A stretch of 64,000 bases of DNA from Gillisia sp. Hel_I_86. GTDB lineage: Bacteria > Bacteroidota > Bacteroidia > Flavobacteriales > Flavobacteriaceae. Position numbers and translations under genes: made by a program. This document shows positions 1-9,458 of this stretch, piece by piece. The stretch is taken from NCBI RefSeq assembly GCF_007827275.1, contig NZ_VISE01000001.1:3038001-3102000 (forward strand), in the 5' to 3' direction. The notes below the pieces were generated by a model. It searched no databases, was not told where the DNA came from, and worked only from the letters and a program-made list of their open reading frames with translations. The number at the start of each line of letters is the position of its first letter. The first letter of the stretch is position 1.

Positions 1-7
1 TTAATAA

Positions 8-45
8 AAAAAAGCCTGCTTCAATTTTTGGAAGCAGGCTTTTTC
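8..45. terminator. Rho-independent terminator, bidirectional
   Basis: A perfect hairpin of about 14 bp (arms at 9-22 and 31-44, with core GCCTGCTTC) has an 8-nt loop and is flanked by A and T runs. It could end transcription from either side. The gene it serves lies to the left of the window. Confidence 0.8.
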
Positions 46-59
46 ATTTATCACACTGG

Positions 60-290
60 TCCGATAGTTAATTATCGGGATTGTCGAATTGTGGTCGTAG
101 TTCTTAAGAGGCTTCGACAGGCTCAGCCTGACATTTATTTAAGTTCTCATTCTGAAAGGAGCGAAGCGGATTGAAGAATCTCATTTAATTTTGACTTAAT
201 TAATGTTAATAGGGTTCCCTGAGATTCCTCCTGCGTCGGAATGACAACAAATTAAAATTGGATTGTCAAACTGAGCCTATCGAAGTTTCT
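60..290. repeat. Intergenic palindromic repeat units
   Basis: This gene-free stretch holds three of the repeat families seen across the window: a CCGATA..TATCGGG hairpin followed by TTGTCGAA (60-93), the GCTTCGACAGGCTCAG family (111-133, and in reverse at 265-290), and an imperfect inverted repeat whose arms carry GAGCGAAGCGGATTGAAGAA and GATTCCTCCTGCGTCGGAA (about 150-247). No ORF of note is present. Confidence 0.75.
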
Positions 291-300
291 ATTGGAAAAC

Positions 301-335
301 AAAAAAGCCACCTCTCTCAAGGCAGCTTTGGTGTT
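301..335 (-). terminator. Probable terminator of fumC
   Basis: Read on the minus strand, an imperfect hairpin (arms 321-329 and 304-312, with two mismatches) is followed by six T. It lies about 60 nt past the fumC stop. A short CCCTCATTGAGGG palindrome (375-387) sits between the stop and this hairpin. Confidence 0.5.
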
Positions 336-393
336 GTTGAAAATTTAAAAAATCAAGAACCTCGGGACATTAAACCCTCATTGAGGGATTAAA

Positions 394-1791
394 TTATTTC
401 AAGCCTCCAACCATATCATTTGGTTTTACCCACTCGTCAAACTCTTTTTCTGTAACATACCCTAAATTTACAGCTTCCTGTTTTAAGGTAGTACCATTGG
501 CATGAGCTGTGTTTGCGATTTCAGCTGCTTTATAATATCCAATCTTGGTGTTTAAAGCAGTGACCAACATCAACGAATTATCCAAAAGTTCCTTGATCCT
601 TTTCTTATTTGGTTCAATACCTTTAGCACAATTTTCATCAAAAGAAGTGCAAGCATCTCCAATTAGTTGTGCGCTTTGTAAGAAGTTGGCAGCCATTACA
701 GGTTTAAAAACGTTCAATTCAAACTGCCCTTGCATACCGCCTACGCTTATAGCAACATCGTTCCCCATTACCTGTGCGCAAACCATGGTTAATGCTTCAC
801 ATTGCGTTGGATTCACTTTTCCAGGCATAATAGAAGATCCAGGTTCGTTTGCAGGAATACTTATTTCCCCAATTCCACTTCTAGGCCCAGAGGAAAGCAT
901 TCTAATGTCATTGGCAATCTTATTTAGGGAAACTGCCAATTGTTTTAAAGCACCGTGGGACTCCACGAATGCATCATGAGCCGCCAAAGCTTCAAACTTA
1001 TTGGGAGCAGTCACAAAAGGGAGTCCTGTGAATTTTGCTATAAATTCAGCTACGCGTTTGGAATATCCTTTTGGAGTATTTAAGCCGGTCCCTACCGCCG
1101 TTCCACCTAGCGCCAACTCTGCTAAATGTGGCAATGTGTTTTCTAAAGCTTTTATCCCATGGTCCAATTGCGCAACATACCCGCTAAATTCCTGTCCCAG
1201 GGTTAGGGGAGTGGCATCCATAAAATGGGTACGGCCAATCTTGACCACATCCTTGAATTCTTCAGATTTCTTTTTAAGCGTGTTCCTTAATTTTGTAACT
1301 CCCGGTAAAGTAACTTCACTCACCTTTTTATATGCAGCAATGTGCATTCCAGTGGGAAATGTATCGTTGGAAGATTGGGATTTATTTACATCGTCGTTTG
1401 GTTGAAGGGTTTTTTCCCCCTCTCCAATAATTTTTCCAGCAAGTTGATGTGCGCGGTTAGCGATCACTTCGTTTAAATTCATATTGCTTTGGGTACCACT
1501 TCCAGTTTGCCATATCACCAAAGGAAATTGATCGTCGTGTTTTCCGGCAAGGATCTCCTCACAAACTTGTGCTATATAATCTCTTTTTTCTACAGGTAGG
1601 ACTCCAAGTTCGCAATTGGTAAAGGCAGCTGCTTTTTTAAGATATGCAAAACCATACACTATTTCCAACGGCATGCTTCCCGGGGCACCAATTTTAAAGT
1701 TGTTTTTAGAACGCTCGGTTTGTGCTCCCCATAACTTATCTGAAGGCACTTTAACCTCTCCCATCGTGTCTTTCTCTATTCTGTAGTCCAT
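394..1791 (-). CDS. fumC: Class II fumarate hydratase
   Basis: The 465-residue product interconverts fumarate and L-malate in the cytosolic TCA cycle, without an iron-sulfur cluster. It carries the fumarase/aspartase signature [11 protein letters not shown] at about residue 319 and the [16 protein letters not shown] segment, which holds the active-site histidine, near residue 186. Length matches the family (about 465). The start is the only well-placed ATG; a TAAATTTG core on the minus strand at 1819-1812 may be its -7 box. The gene stands alone, divergent from a tiny membrane protein. Aspartase and argininosuccinate lyase share the fold, but the FumC-like motifs run through the whole length. 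Confidence 0.96.
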   Translation of the reverse strand: MDYRIEKDTMGEVKVPSDKLWGAQTERSKNNFKIGAPGSMPLEIVYGFAYLKKAAAFTNCELGVLPVEKRDYIAQVCEEILAGKHDDQFPLVIWQTGSGTQSNMNLNEVIANRAHQLAGKIIGEGEKTLQPNDDVNKSQSSNDTFPTGMHIAAYKKVSEVTLPGVTKLRNTLKKKSEEFKDVVKIGRTHFMDATPLTLGQEFSGYVAQLDHGIKALENTLPHLAELALGGTAVGTGLNTPKGYSKRVAEFIAKFTGLPFVTAPNKFEALAAHDAFVESHGALKQLAVSLNKIANDIRMLSSGPRSGIGEISIPANEPGSSIMPGKVNPTQCEALTMVCAQVMGNDVAISVGGMQGQFELNVFKPVMAANFLQSAQLIGDACTSFDENCAKGIEPNKKRIKELLDNSLMLVTALNTKIGYYKAAEIANTAHANGTTLKQEAVNLGYVTEKEFDEWVKPNDMVGGLK

Positions 1792-1900
1792 AGTTTTTTT
1801 AAATTAGGTTACAAATTTACAGTTTCAAGATTTTTATTTCTTTAATTTTCCTACAAATTTTTGAAGTTTTTCTGCTGAATATTTTATATGGCATGTTTTT

Positions 1901-1940
1901 ACCAAAAAATCGACTTTTATACTAAAAAATCGATTTTTAT
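1901..1940. promoter_or_regulatory. Tandem 20-bp palindromic repeat, possible operator
   Basis: Two adjacent 20-bp copies (1901-1920 and 1921-1940) match at 18 of 20 positions. The second contains the palindrome AAAAATCGATTTTT. Their 20-bp spacing puts both on the same helical face, and they end at the -33 box of the promoter just downstream. This suggests a binding site for a dimeric regulator, which is an inference. Confidence 0.4.
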
Positions 1941-1972
1941 TTGGCAAAACGCCCTAAGACTTCCTATCTTTG
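1940..1972 (+). promoter_or_regulatory. Bacteroidota-type promoter
   Basis: TTTG (1940-1943) and TATCTTTG (1965-1972) are separated by 21 bp, fitting the -33/-7 consensus of Bacteroidota housekeeping sigma. The small ORF starts 27 nt further on. Confidence 0.65.
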
Positions 1973-1998
1973 CTTCGATTTAAAAATCTCCAGAAAAT

Positions 1999-2175
1999 AT
2001 GTTTGAATTTGATCAATATTTAGGCTTCTTAGCATTTTTAGTTATTTTAACCATGGGATTTTGGTTGATGATATTTTTAGTAGCAATAGTTCCATATTGG
2101 ATTGGTGGATCTGTTACTGAAATGCTTAAAGAAATGCGCGAAAAAAGGAAAAAAGAAAAGGAGCTAAAAGCGTAG
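1999..2175 (+). CDS. Small single-pass membrane protein, 58 aa
   Basis: The ORF reads MFEFDQYLGFLAFLVILTMG at its start and has one long hydrophobic segment (about residues 8-37) followed by a strongly charged tail rich in Lys and Glu (about residues 43-58). That pattern predicts an inner-membrane protein with a cytoplasmic basic tail. A good promoter lies upstream and a strong terminator follows, so it looks like a monocistronic gene. I do not recognise the family. Confidence 0.6.
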   Translation: MFEFDQYLGFLAFLVILTMGFWLMIFLVAIVPYWIGGSVTEMLKEMREKRKKEKELKA

Positions 2176-2240
2176 TATTTAGCTTTTACTTTTTAATCTA
2201 TACAATACCGTAGCTTGTGCTACTCATCTTTTTTATACAA

Positions 2241-2276
2241 ACAAATAGAGGTTGCCATTTGGCAACCTCTATTTGT
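2241..2276. terminator. Strong bidirectional terminator
   Basis: A perfect 16-bp stem (2241-2256 with 2261-2276) has a 4-nt loop and A/T-rich ends. It separates the small membrane gene from the convergent TonB-dependent receptor gene and can serve both. Confidence 0.85.
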
Positions 2277-2292
2277 TAATCGATATTGGAAA

Positions 2293-4788
2293 TTATCCTT
2301 CAAACTCTCCTCCATCATCACCGTTAGTGCTCTCTCTTTTACGTTGCTGATTTTTCTTTTGATTGAACCTATAGATCAACGATAAGGTAATTTGCCTTTC
2401 TCTCCATTGAAATTCACTTTCCTGAATAAATCTATCTGTAGTTGTTACCGAAGAACGTTTTCTTGTATTTAAAAGGTCACGTGCGTTTAAGGATAAAGTG
2501 GCATTGTCCTTAAGGATCTCTTTGCTTAAAGCGACATCGATGCTAAAAATCCCATCAGATTTTGTTTGTGAATTTTCTGAAGGACCAAAATAAAATGCAT
2601 TTGTTTGCCATTCAATTTTTGCAGGCAAGCTTACTTTAGAGCTAAACCTTGCAAAAAAGCTTTCGTTTTTCGATCCAAAATCTACTCCATTGAAGTCTCC
2701 TTCTTTTTTAAACTGAAAGAAATTGATGCTCCCATTAAGACGTAACCATTTGGCTGGATTGTACAATATGCCGGCCTCTGCACCAATACGTTCATTGGTT
2801 CCTAAATTTATGGGAATGGTTCTAATAATCTCTATTCCATCAATAAATTCCCCGGTACCTTGCTGAACGCGTTCAAAAGCATCAGTTTCATATTGATAAT
2901 AAATTGAAGAGGTAAGCGTTATTTTTTTCCACCGCTTTAAATAGCCAAGATCGAAAGCACTTGCATAGGCGGGAGCCAAGTTGGGGTTTCCTTGAAAGAC
3001 ATTTGTTCTACTGGATCTGGATGGAAATGGATTTATAAACCAACCTCTAGGCCTGTTGATCCTTCTATTATAGCCCAGCGTAATATTTTCGTTCTCTGCT
3101 ATTTCATAAATCAAATTAACGGTAGGAAAGAGTCCCAAATAATTATTATCAAAGTTAACATCTATTGGGAAACCAAAAGATGCCGTGATTTCCTCCTCGC
3201 TTAATTTGGAATCTATAGTTCCCTTTAATTGTGTGTTCTCTAGCCTGAGTCCCAAAAGGAAAGAAAAGTCACCAAATTTTGTCCCGTATTGTGTGTAAAC
3301 TGCATTTACATTTTCGGTATAATCGAATACATTCGTTAGCGTATCATTTACCAAAAGTTGAAGGCTTTCAGGATCTTGTTGCTTTAAGGTATAATCTGTA
3401 ACATCATTTTCAAAGCTTCCTCGATACCCGGCTTCAAATTGGGAATCTTCCCCAATTGGTCGAACATAATCTACTTGGATAAGGAATTCATTTTGCTTTT
3501 CTATTGAGGTTGTTTCTTCGTCTGCAAGAAATCCTATTTCTTGCGACGAATCGCTAAAAAGGACATCTTCAGAAATAAGTGAAGGTTGTTCATTTTTATC
3601 ATATTCATATTGAAAATCGGCAGTTAATTCATGCCCTTCTTCATCAAACTTATTGCTGTAGTTCAAGGCAAATTGATAGCTGTTACCATCTTCGGTTACA
3701 AATTCCCGCCTAAGTGTTTGCACCGCGAAGTCATTATCTATAAATCTGTTTGTATAATTTTCAGTTAAATCATTATTATTCCCCAATCTGTAAAATGCAC
3801 TTGCCGTAAGTGAAGACATTTCTGTAATATAATATTCTATACCAAGATTTGTGTTAAAACTTCTTCTTAGCCTATTATAATCCCTGTCTTCCACAACCCT
3901 GTCGAACGTTCCATTAAAATATCGAGTATCAAAAAAGGCATTTCCAGGCCCATTACGGTAGTTTAAGCTAGTGGTGTTAAAAAGATTGAATTTGTCTTTT
4001 CTTAAGTTGGCATTCGCGCTAAGGCCGTAATCAGCTGGAGTTCCCGCATTGGCGGTTAGAGAGCCGTTAAAACCTAGCGTTTTCTCTTTTCTTAGGATAA
4101 TATTCAGGATTCCAGCGGTACCTTCGGCATCATATCTTGCAGAAGGAGAAGTGATTACTTCTACACGGTCTATGGCTTCCGCGGGCAATTGTCCCAAAAC
4201 ATTGGTGGAACCAAATCCTGCCATTGCAGAAGGTTTTCCGTTAATTAAAACACGAACATTTTCATTTCCCCTAAGGCTAATTGCGCCTTCCACATCTACG
4301 GATACCGAAGGAACATTACTTAATGCATCGCTTACGGTACCGCCTTTGGTAGTAAGATCTTTTCCAATATTATAGATCTTTTTATCCAACCTAACTTCTA
4401 CTTGTGTAGTTTCGGCACGTACAATCACTTCATCTAAACTGGAAGAACTTATCCCTAATTTGATAGTTCCAAGGTCTAGATCTGATTCTATTGTTCGATT
4501 TTTAAAGCTTTTTGGAGTATAGGATATAAACTCTATAGTAATGTTATAAACTCCTGGGGGAACTTTTATGGCAAACTCGCCTTTAATATCGGTAACGCCT
4601 CCATCAAGGAATTTGGGATCACTTGGTCTCGTGATTGCTACGGTTGCATATTCCAGTGGAACATTTAATGCATCGTCCATTACCTTACCTGAAATTGTAA
4701 ATTCTTTGGATTGAGAGTAGCCCGAATAGGAGCTGGAAATAAAAAAAATCAGCACAAAGCTGAAAACTAGGAATTTTCTGAAGGTCAT
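2293..4788 (-). CDS. TonB-dependent outer-membrane receptor, CarboxypepD_reg type
   Basis: The 831-residue protein begins with a signal peptide (about residues 1-26, ending SGYSQS). A carboxypeptidase-regulatory-like beta-sandwich follows at about 30-115 (ISGKVMDDALNVPLEYATVA), then a plug domain at about 140-235 (LSNVPSVSVDVEGAISLRGN), then a large beta-barrel of the outer-membrane protein beta-barrel 3 type. The last strand ends at LIYRF and a charged tail of roughly 25 residues follows, which is unusual for a barrel end. It would import or sense a ligand at the outer membrane using TonB energy; the substrate cannot be told. No SusD-like partner is next to it. A small Spy-like gene lies 84 nt upstream on the same strand. 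Confidence 0.92.
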   Translation of the reverse strand: MTFRKFLVFSFVLIFFISSSYSGYSQSKEFTISGKVMDDALNVPLEYATVAITRPSDPKFLDGGVTDIKGEFAIKVPPGVYNITIEFISYTPKSFKNRTIESDLDLGTIKLGISSSSLDEVIVRAETTQVEVRLDKKIYNIGKDLTTKGGTVSDALSNVPSVSVDVEGAISLRGNENVRVLINGKPSAMAGFGSTNVLGQLPAEAIDRVEVITSPSARYDAEGTAGILNIILRKEKTLGFNGSLTANAGTPADYGLSANANLRKDKFNLFNTTSLNYRNGPGNAFFDTRYFNGTFDRVVEDRDYNRLRRSFNTNLGIEYYITEMSSLTASAFYRLGNNNDLTENYTNRFIDNDFAVQTLRREFVTEDGNSYQFALNYSNKFDEEGHELTADFQYEYDKNEQPSLISEDVLFSDSSQEIGFLADEETTSIEKQNEFLIQVDYVRPIGEDSQFEAGYRGSFENDVTDYTLKQQDPESLQLLVNDTLTNVFDYTENVNAVYTQYGTKFGDFSFLLGLRLENTQLKGTIDSKLSEEEITASFGFPIDVNFDNNYLGLFPTVNLIYEIAENENITLGYNRRINRPRGWFINPFPSRSSRTNVFQGNPNLAPAYASAFDLGYLKRWKKITLTSSIYYQYETDAFERVQQGTGEFIDGIEIIRTIPINLGTNERIGAEAGILYNPAKWLRLNGSINFFQFKKEGDFNGVDFGSKNESFFARFSSKVSLPAKIEWQTNAFYFGPSENSQTKSDGIFSIDVALSKEILKDNATLSLNARDLLNTRKRSSVTTTDRFIQESEFQWRERQITLSLIYRFNQKKNQQRKRESTNGDDGGEFEG

Positions 4789-4872
4789 AACAAACTTTTG
4801 TTGTTAGACCCATAAAATAAAGGAAGGTTTAAATGATCTTTGTTAAAAATCACTTAAACCTCCAAAATAATT

Positions 4873-5259
4873 TTATGCATCCATCAGCTCATTTGGAATT
4901 TTTTTGTTAATTCCCACATAGGCAGCAAATTGGGCATTAGTTAAGAATTTTTCCAATTTTTTATGTTCCCTTTGCTGAGTTGTCTGGAGATCCCTAATAA
5001 CAAATTTTTGGGATCTTTTAGAGTTGATAATCTCATTTTTCAAAATTGTAAATTCAATGATGGTCGCCTCCAGTTTTTTAGTTTGTTCTGGAGTCAGGCC
5101 TAATTTTCCGGTCCATTCCGAAGAAATTTCAGCAGCGATTTCTTTGATCTCCTTAGAGTGTTTATTGTGGGTATATACATGTGCAAAAACAAAACCTCCG
5201 ACCAAAATAGTCGAAAGACCTAGTAGTTGAATTCTATTTTTAACTTTCATATTCACCAT
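4873..5259 (-). CDS. Small membrane-anchored helical protein, Spy/CpxP-like
   Basis: The 128-residue product has one N-terminal hydrophobic segment (about residues 12-28) and then a helical, charged region with an LTPEQTKKLE motif near residue 56. That arrangement recalls the LTxxQ motif of periplasmic Spy/CpxP-type proteins, so a periplasmic chaperone or stress role is possible. A second ATG three codons in (5250) is preceded by a better GGTGAA Shine-Dalgarno-like stretch and may be the true start. Weak similarity; function not established. Confidence 0.6.
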   Translation of the reverse strand: MVNMKVKNRIQLLGLSTILVGGFVFAHVYTHNKHSKEIKEIAAEISSEWTGKLGLTPEQTKKLEATIIEFTILKNEIINSKRSQKFVIRDLQTTQQREHKKLEKFLTNAQFAAYVGINKKIPNELMDA

Positions 5260-5284
5260 TTTAAATAATTATATAAAATCCCAT

Positions 5285-5629
5285 TTAGGATAATAGCTTA
5301 CTTATTTTTGAGGTAGGCCTTCCTACAACTGCTTTTTCGTCATTTTCGACAATAGGCCTTTCAATTAGTTTTGGATATTTTATCAATGCCAACATAATAT
5401 CCTCGCTACTTAATTCCTTATGCTTAAATTCCTTTTTCCAAATTTCTTCTTTTGCTCTCACCAATTCAAGAGGAGTCATTCCAAGCTTTTCGATCAAATT
5501 CTCCAATTCCTCTTCAGATAAGGGAATTTTTAAATATTCCCTAACATAGAAATCTTTTCCTGAACTTTGGACCAATGCCAATCCTTCTCGGGACTTACTG
5601 CATCTGGGGTTGTGATAAACTGTAATCAT
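5285..5629 (-). CDS. ArsC-family (glutaredoxin-type) reductase
   Basis: The 114-residue protein has the ArsC fold signature: NPRCSKSR near the N-terminus, with Cys9 as the candidate nucleophile, and ERPIV near residue 90 with the conserved Arg. The length is typical for arsenate reductase (glutaredoxin) relatives. True arsenate reduction is not proven, because no ars operon genes (arsR, arsB, acr3) are nearby and Spx/YffB-like relatives share the fold. Confidence 0.85.
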   Translation of the reverse strand: MITVYHNPRCSKSREGLALVQSSGKDFYVREYLKIPLSEEELENLIEKLGMTPLELVRAKEEIWKKEFKHKELSSEDIMLALIKYPKLIERPIVENDEKAVVGRPTSKISKLLS

Positions 5630-5687
5630 TATTTAAATTTAAAATACGGAATTATTATTACTTTTTCCTTTAAAAGATAGCATAATA

Positions 5688-6786
5688 TCAATCTTCATGC
5701 CGTTGGCCCATCATCATGAGGTATGCCTTCAAAAAAGGGTCTAGCGCGCCGTCCATAACGGCATCCACATTTCCTGTTTCTTCTGCGGTTCGCACATCTT
5801 TTACCAATTTATAAGGATGCATCACATAATTTCTTATTTGAGAGCCCCATTCTATTTTCATCTTGGAATCTTCTATCTCTCTACGCTGTGCCTGTTGTTT
5901 TTGAAGTTCAATCTCATAAAGTTGACTTTTAAGCAGCTGCATCGCCTTTGTTTTGTTCTCCAATTGCGAACGGGTTTCAGAATTTTCTATCACAATCCCA
6001 GTGGGGGCGTGGCGTAACCTAACAGCAGTTTCCACCTTATTTACGTTTTGTCCACCTGCACCAGAAGAGCGCATGGTCTCCCAAGAGATCTCCGATGGAT
6101 TTACATCTATTTCTATGCTATCATCTACAAGAGGGTACACATAAACCGAGGCAAAAGAAGTATGTCTTTTGGCGTTACTATCAAAAGGGGAAATACGTAC
6201 CAATCTATGTACGCCATTCTCACCTTTTAACCAACCAAAAGCATATTCTCCTTCAATTTCTATTGTCACCGTTTTAATACCAGCAGATTCCCCACCTTGA
6301 TAATTCAATTCTTTAAGCTTAAATCCTTTAGCTTCGGCCCAACGAAGGTACATTCTCATAAGCATCTCTGCCCAATCGCAACTTTCTGTACCACCGGCTC
6401 CGGCTGTAATCTGTAAAACTGCGCTTAAACTATCACCTTCTTCAGAAAGCATATTTTTAAACTCAAGGTCTTCAATTAATCCTAGGGCCTTTTCATGCCG
6501 ATTTTCTACATCTTCTTCACTGGCTTCGTCTTCCTTGTAGAATTCGTATATGACCTCGAGATCTTCAACAAGCGTTTCCCCGACTAAATAATCGTCTACC
6601 CATTTTTTTTCAGCGTTAAGATCACGCATTAGGGCTTCGGCTTTTTTAGGATTGTCCCAAAAATCTGGGGCGTATGTCTTCTCCTCTAAATTGGAGATTT
6701 CTATTTGTTTGGCATCAACGTCAAAGATACCTCCTTAACGCTACCAGGCGATCTTTAAGATCTTTTATATGTTCTGAAGTGATCAT
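5688..6786 (-). CDS. prfB: Peptide chain release factor 2, with programmed +1 frameshift
   Basis: RF2 terminates translation at UGA and UAA. The gene is in two frames: the ATG at 6786 opens 21 codons ending CTT, followed by an in-frame TGA (6723-6721), and the reading continues after a +1 slip at CTT-T into GAC (6722-6720) down to 5688. The joined product is 365 residues, the same length as E. coli RF2. Just before the slip is AGGAGGTATCTTTGAC, with the internal Shine-Dalgarno-like AGGAGG and the slippery CTTTGA. The SPF recognition tripeptide (RISPFDSNAKRHTSF) and the GGQ catalytic loop (SSGAGGQNVNKVET) are both present. A tool that ignores frameshifting will report only the 313-residue downstream part. 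Confidence 0.96.
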
Positions 6787-6883
6787 ATCTGTTTTTAATT
6801 TCAGTAAAAATAGAATTAAACACAGGTTCTTAAAACTATTTTACAATAATTTTATAGTTTTAGGCAACTTTTAATATTAGCCT

Positions 6884-9283
6884 ATGAAGCCATTTTTAGC
6901 TATTTTCCTGTACCTCAGTATCACAAGCCCTTTTTACGGCCAAACTTCTTCAGAAAAAGAAAATCTTCAGAAATATAAGGGTTTTTTCAATTTTGAATAT
7001 TCCGGGAAAGAGGATAAGATCTTTTTAGAAGTAAAAGATTTGGATACTGAATTCTTATATGTGCATTCCCTTACCACAGGAATTGGATCTAATGATGTTG
7101 GACTGGACAGAGGTCAAATTGGAAATGAAGCTGTGGTGAAATTTATAAAAGCAGGTAATAAATTGCTTTTAATTCAGCCAAATCTAAAATATAGGGCGAT
7201 TACCGAAAATGTTTTAGAGAAGAAGAGTGTGGAGGAAGCATTTGCAACTTCTGTTTTATATGGTTTTGAAATCAAAGAGGAAAAAGGCAATACCTATATC
7301 ATAGATTTTACTCCTTTCCTAATGGAAGATGCCCATGGCGTTGCAACGAAACTCAAACGGGGAAATCATGGAAATTTTAGTTTGAACACATCCAAAAATG
7401 TGCTGTCTCTGGAAAGAACCAAGGCATTTCCCGAAAATGTGGAATTTGAGGCTTTATTGACTTTTGATGGGGAAGCTACAAGCCAAACCCTTAAAGAAGT
7501 ACTGCCCAATAATAATGCTATCACGGTTACCCAACATCATTCCTTCGTGAAGTTACCCGATGATAATTATAAAAAGCGGGCTTTCGATCCCAGAAGTGGA
7601 GCGATCTATATTTCTTATTTAGATTATTCCTCCCCGGTTTTTGAACCTATAGAAAAGCGATATATTACCAGGCACCGTTTAGAAAAGAAAGATCCTAGTA
7701 AGGATGTAAGTGAAGCGGTAGCACCTATTATATATTATTTGGATCCCGGAACTCCAGAGCCTGTGAAATCTGCTCTTTTAGATGGTGCGAATTGGTGGAA
7801 TGAAGCTTATGAAGCTATTGGATATAAAGATGCCTTTCAGGTTAAGATGTTGCCAGAAGGTGCAGATCCATTAGATGTGAGATATAATGTAATACAATGG
7901 GTGCATAGGTCAACTAGGGGTTGGAGCTATGGAGCTAGCGTTATAGATCCAAGAACAGGGGAAATCATTAAAGGACATGTGAGTTTGGGGAGCTTAAGAA
8001 TTCGGCAGGATTTCCTCATAGCTCAAGCATTGTTGAATAGACCATTTGTCGAAGGAGACGAAAACCCCTCTAAAATGATGGAAATGGCAATTGCCAGAAT
8101 CAGGCAGTTATCTGCACACGAAGTGGGACATACCTTGGGATTTGCTCATAATTTTGCAGCGAGCACCAATGAAAATGCTTCGGTTATGGATTATCCGCAT
8201 CCACAATTCAAATTGGAGAATGATGAGATTGTGGTAGCTGATGCCTACAGTACTGGAATTGGAGCATGGGATAAAATCACCGTAAAATATTCGTATGCCG
8301 ATCTGCCTTCTGAAGTAAAAGAAAAGGAATTTTTAAATTCCGTATTAGCGGAAGCATCCGAGAAAGAACTTCGATTTATAACCGATAGTGATGCAAGGGC
8401 TTCTGGAGGAGCCAATGCTTTTGGGCATTTATGGGATAATGGAAGTTCTCCTGCTGAAGGCTTAAAAGATTTGTTAGAAATAAGAAAGAAAGCGATCGCT
8501 AATTTTTCTGTAGATAATATAAGAGCAGGAGAATCCTATTCCACTTTGGAAGATGTGTTTGTTCCCTTGTATTTTTTACATAGATATCAAACCGAAGCAG
8601 TTTCAAAAGTTATTGGAGGTTTGGATTATTCGTATGCGGTAAAAGGGAACGAGCCAAACCCCGTGAAGACCATTTCTGCTGAAGATCAAAAAATGGCATT
8701 TTCGGTATACCTTAAAACATTGGATGCCGAAGTTTTAGCGATCCCGAAAGATAAATTGGAATTGTTTCCGCCGAGAGCTTATGGATTTGGAAGAAGTAGG
8801 GAATCCTTTAAAAGCAATACAGGTGTTGCTTTCGATGCCTTGGGAGCAGCCGGAACTGCCAGTAATTTAAGTTTGCAATATTTGCTTCATCCAGAACGAG
8901 CTGCCAGATTGATTCAGCAAAAAGCTTTAAATCATTCACAATTAGGATTAGATGAAATGTTGGTCGAATTAACTAATAGCACCCTTAAAAAAACATTTAA
9001 AGATCCATATTTGCAGCAAGTTCAAAACACTATAAACTATAATGTTTTACAGCACCTGTTTAATTTGGCAGTGAATAAGAAATCTATTCCTCAAGTGAAA
9101 GCGGTTACCCACTCGACAATTACTTCTTTAGAATCTTGGTTAATATCCAATTCTAATAATGAGGTGTTTAGATCGCAACTTTTATTTGAAATTGAACAGT
9201 TTAAAGAACATCCAGAATTATTTAAGCCACTTATTCAGGTACCAAAAATCCCGGATGGCTCACCTATTGGAAGTTTTAATTAG
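6884..9283 (+). CDS. Secreted zinc-dependent metalloprotease, DUF5117/DUF4953 type
   Basis: The 799-residue protein starts with a signal peptide (about 1-19, ending PFYGQ). The extended zinc motif HEVGHTLGFAH puts ligands at His412, His416 and His422 with the catalytic Glu413; a downstream SVMDYP segment is the usual Met-turn position. Architecture and length fit the large Bacteroidota family annotated as zinc-dependent metalloprotease with DUF5117 and DUF4953 regions. It is expected in the periplasm or outer membrane; the substrate is unknown. No Por secretion tail was recognised at the C-terminus. Confidence 0.9.
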   Translation: MKPFLAIFLYLSITSPFYGQTSSEKENLQKYKGFFNFEYSGKEDKIFLEVKDLDTEFLYVHSLTTGIGSNDVGLDRGQIGNEAVVKFIKAGNKLLLIQPNLKYRAITENVLEKKSVEEAFATSVLYGFEIKEEKGNTYIIDFTPFLMEDAHGVATKLKRGNHGNFSLNTSKNVLSLERTKAFPENVEFEALLTFDGEATSQTLKEVLPNNNAITVTQHHSFVKLPDDNYKKRAFDPRSGAIYISYLDYSSPVFEPIEKRYITRHRLEKKDPSKDVSEAVAPIIYYLDPGTPEPVKSALLDGANWWNEAYEAIGYKDAFQVKMLPEGADPLDVRYNVIQWVHRSTRGWSYGASVIDPRTGEIIKGHVSLGSLRIRQDFLIAQALLNRPFVEGDENPSKMMEMAIARIRQLSAHEVGHTLGFAHNFAASTNENASVMDYPHPQFKLENDEIVVADAYSTGIGAWDKITVKYSYADLPSEVKEKEFLNSVLAEASEKELRFITDSDARASGGANAFGHLWDNGSSPAEGLKDLLEIRKKAIANFSVDNIRAGESYSTLEDVFVPLYFLHRYQTEAVSKVIGGLDYSYAVKGNEPNPVKTISAEDQKMAFSVYLKTLDAEVLAIPKDKLELFPPRAYGFGRSRESFKSNTGVAFDALGAAGTASNLSLQYLLHPERAARLIQQKALNHSQLGLDEMLVELTNSTLKKTFKDPYLQQVQNTINYNVLQHLFNLAVNKKSIPQVKAVTHSTITSLESWLISNSNNEVFRSQLLFEIEQFKEHPELFKPLIQVPKIPDGSPIGSFN

Positions 9284-9300
9284 AAATAATTAGGCTTTTC

Positions 9301-9405
9301 ATCATGCTGAACTGGTTTCAGCATCCCAATAGGCAAGGAGGAGACCCTGCACCTCCCGATGCGTCCGGACTGGATGACGAGCTAATCAATTCCTGGCTGT
9401 ACAAA
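9301..9405. repeat. Palindromic repeat in the metalloprotease-ltaE gap
   Basis: It contains the ATGCTGAAC..GTTTCAGCAT palindrome family (from about 9304) followed by GCATCCCAATAGG and a short GC-richer tail. The same palindrome recurs at 23.8, 24.3, 46.9, 54.9 and 58.7 kb. Confidence 0.65.
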
Positions 9406-9458
9406 AAGTGGATATAAATGAATAAATAAATTTTATAAAATAAATTCAGAAAAAATAT

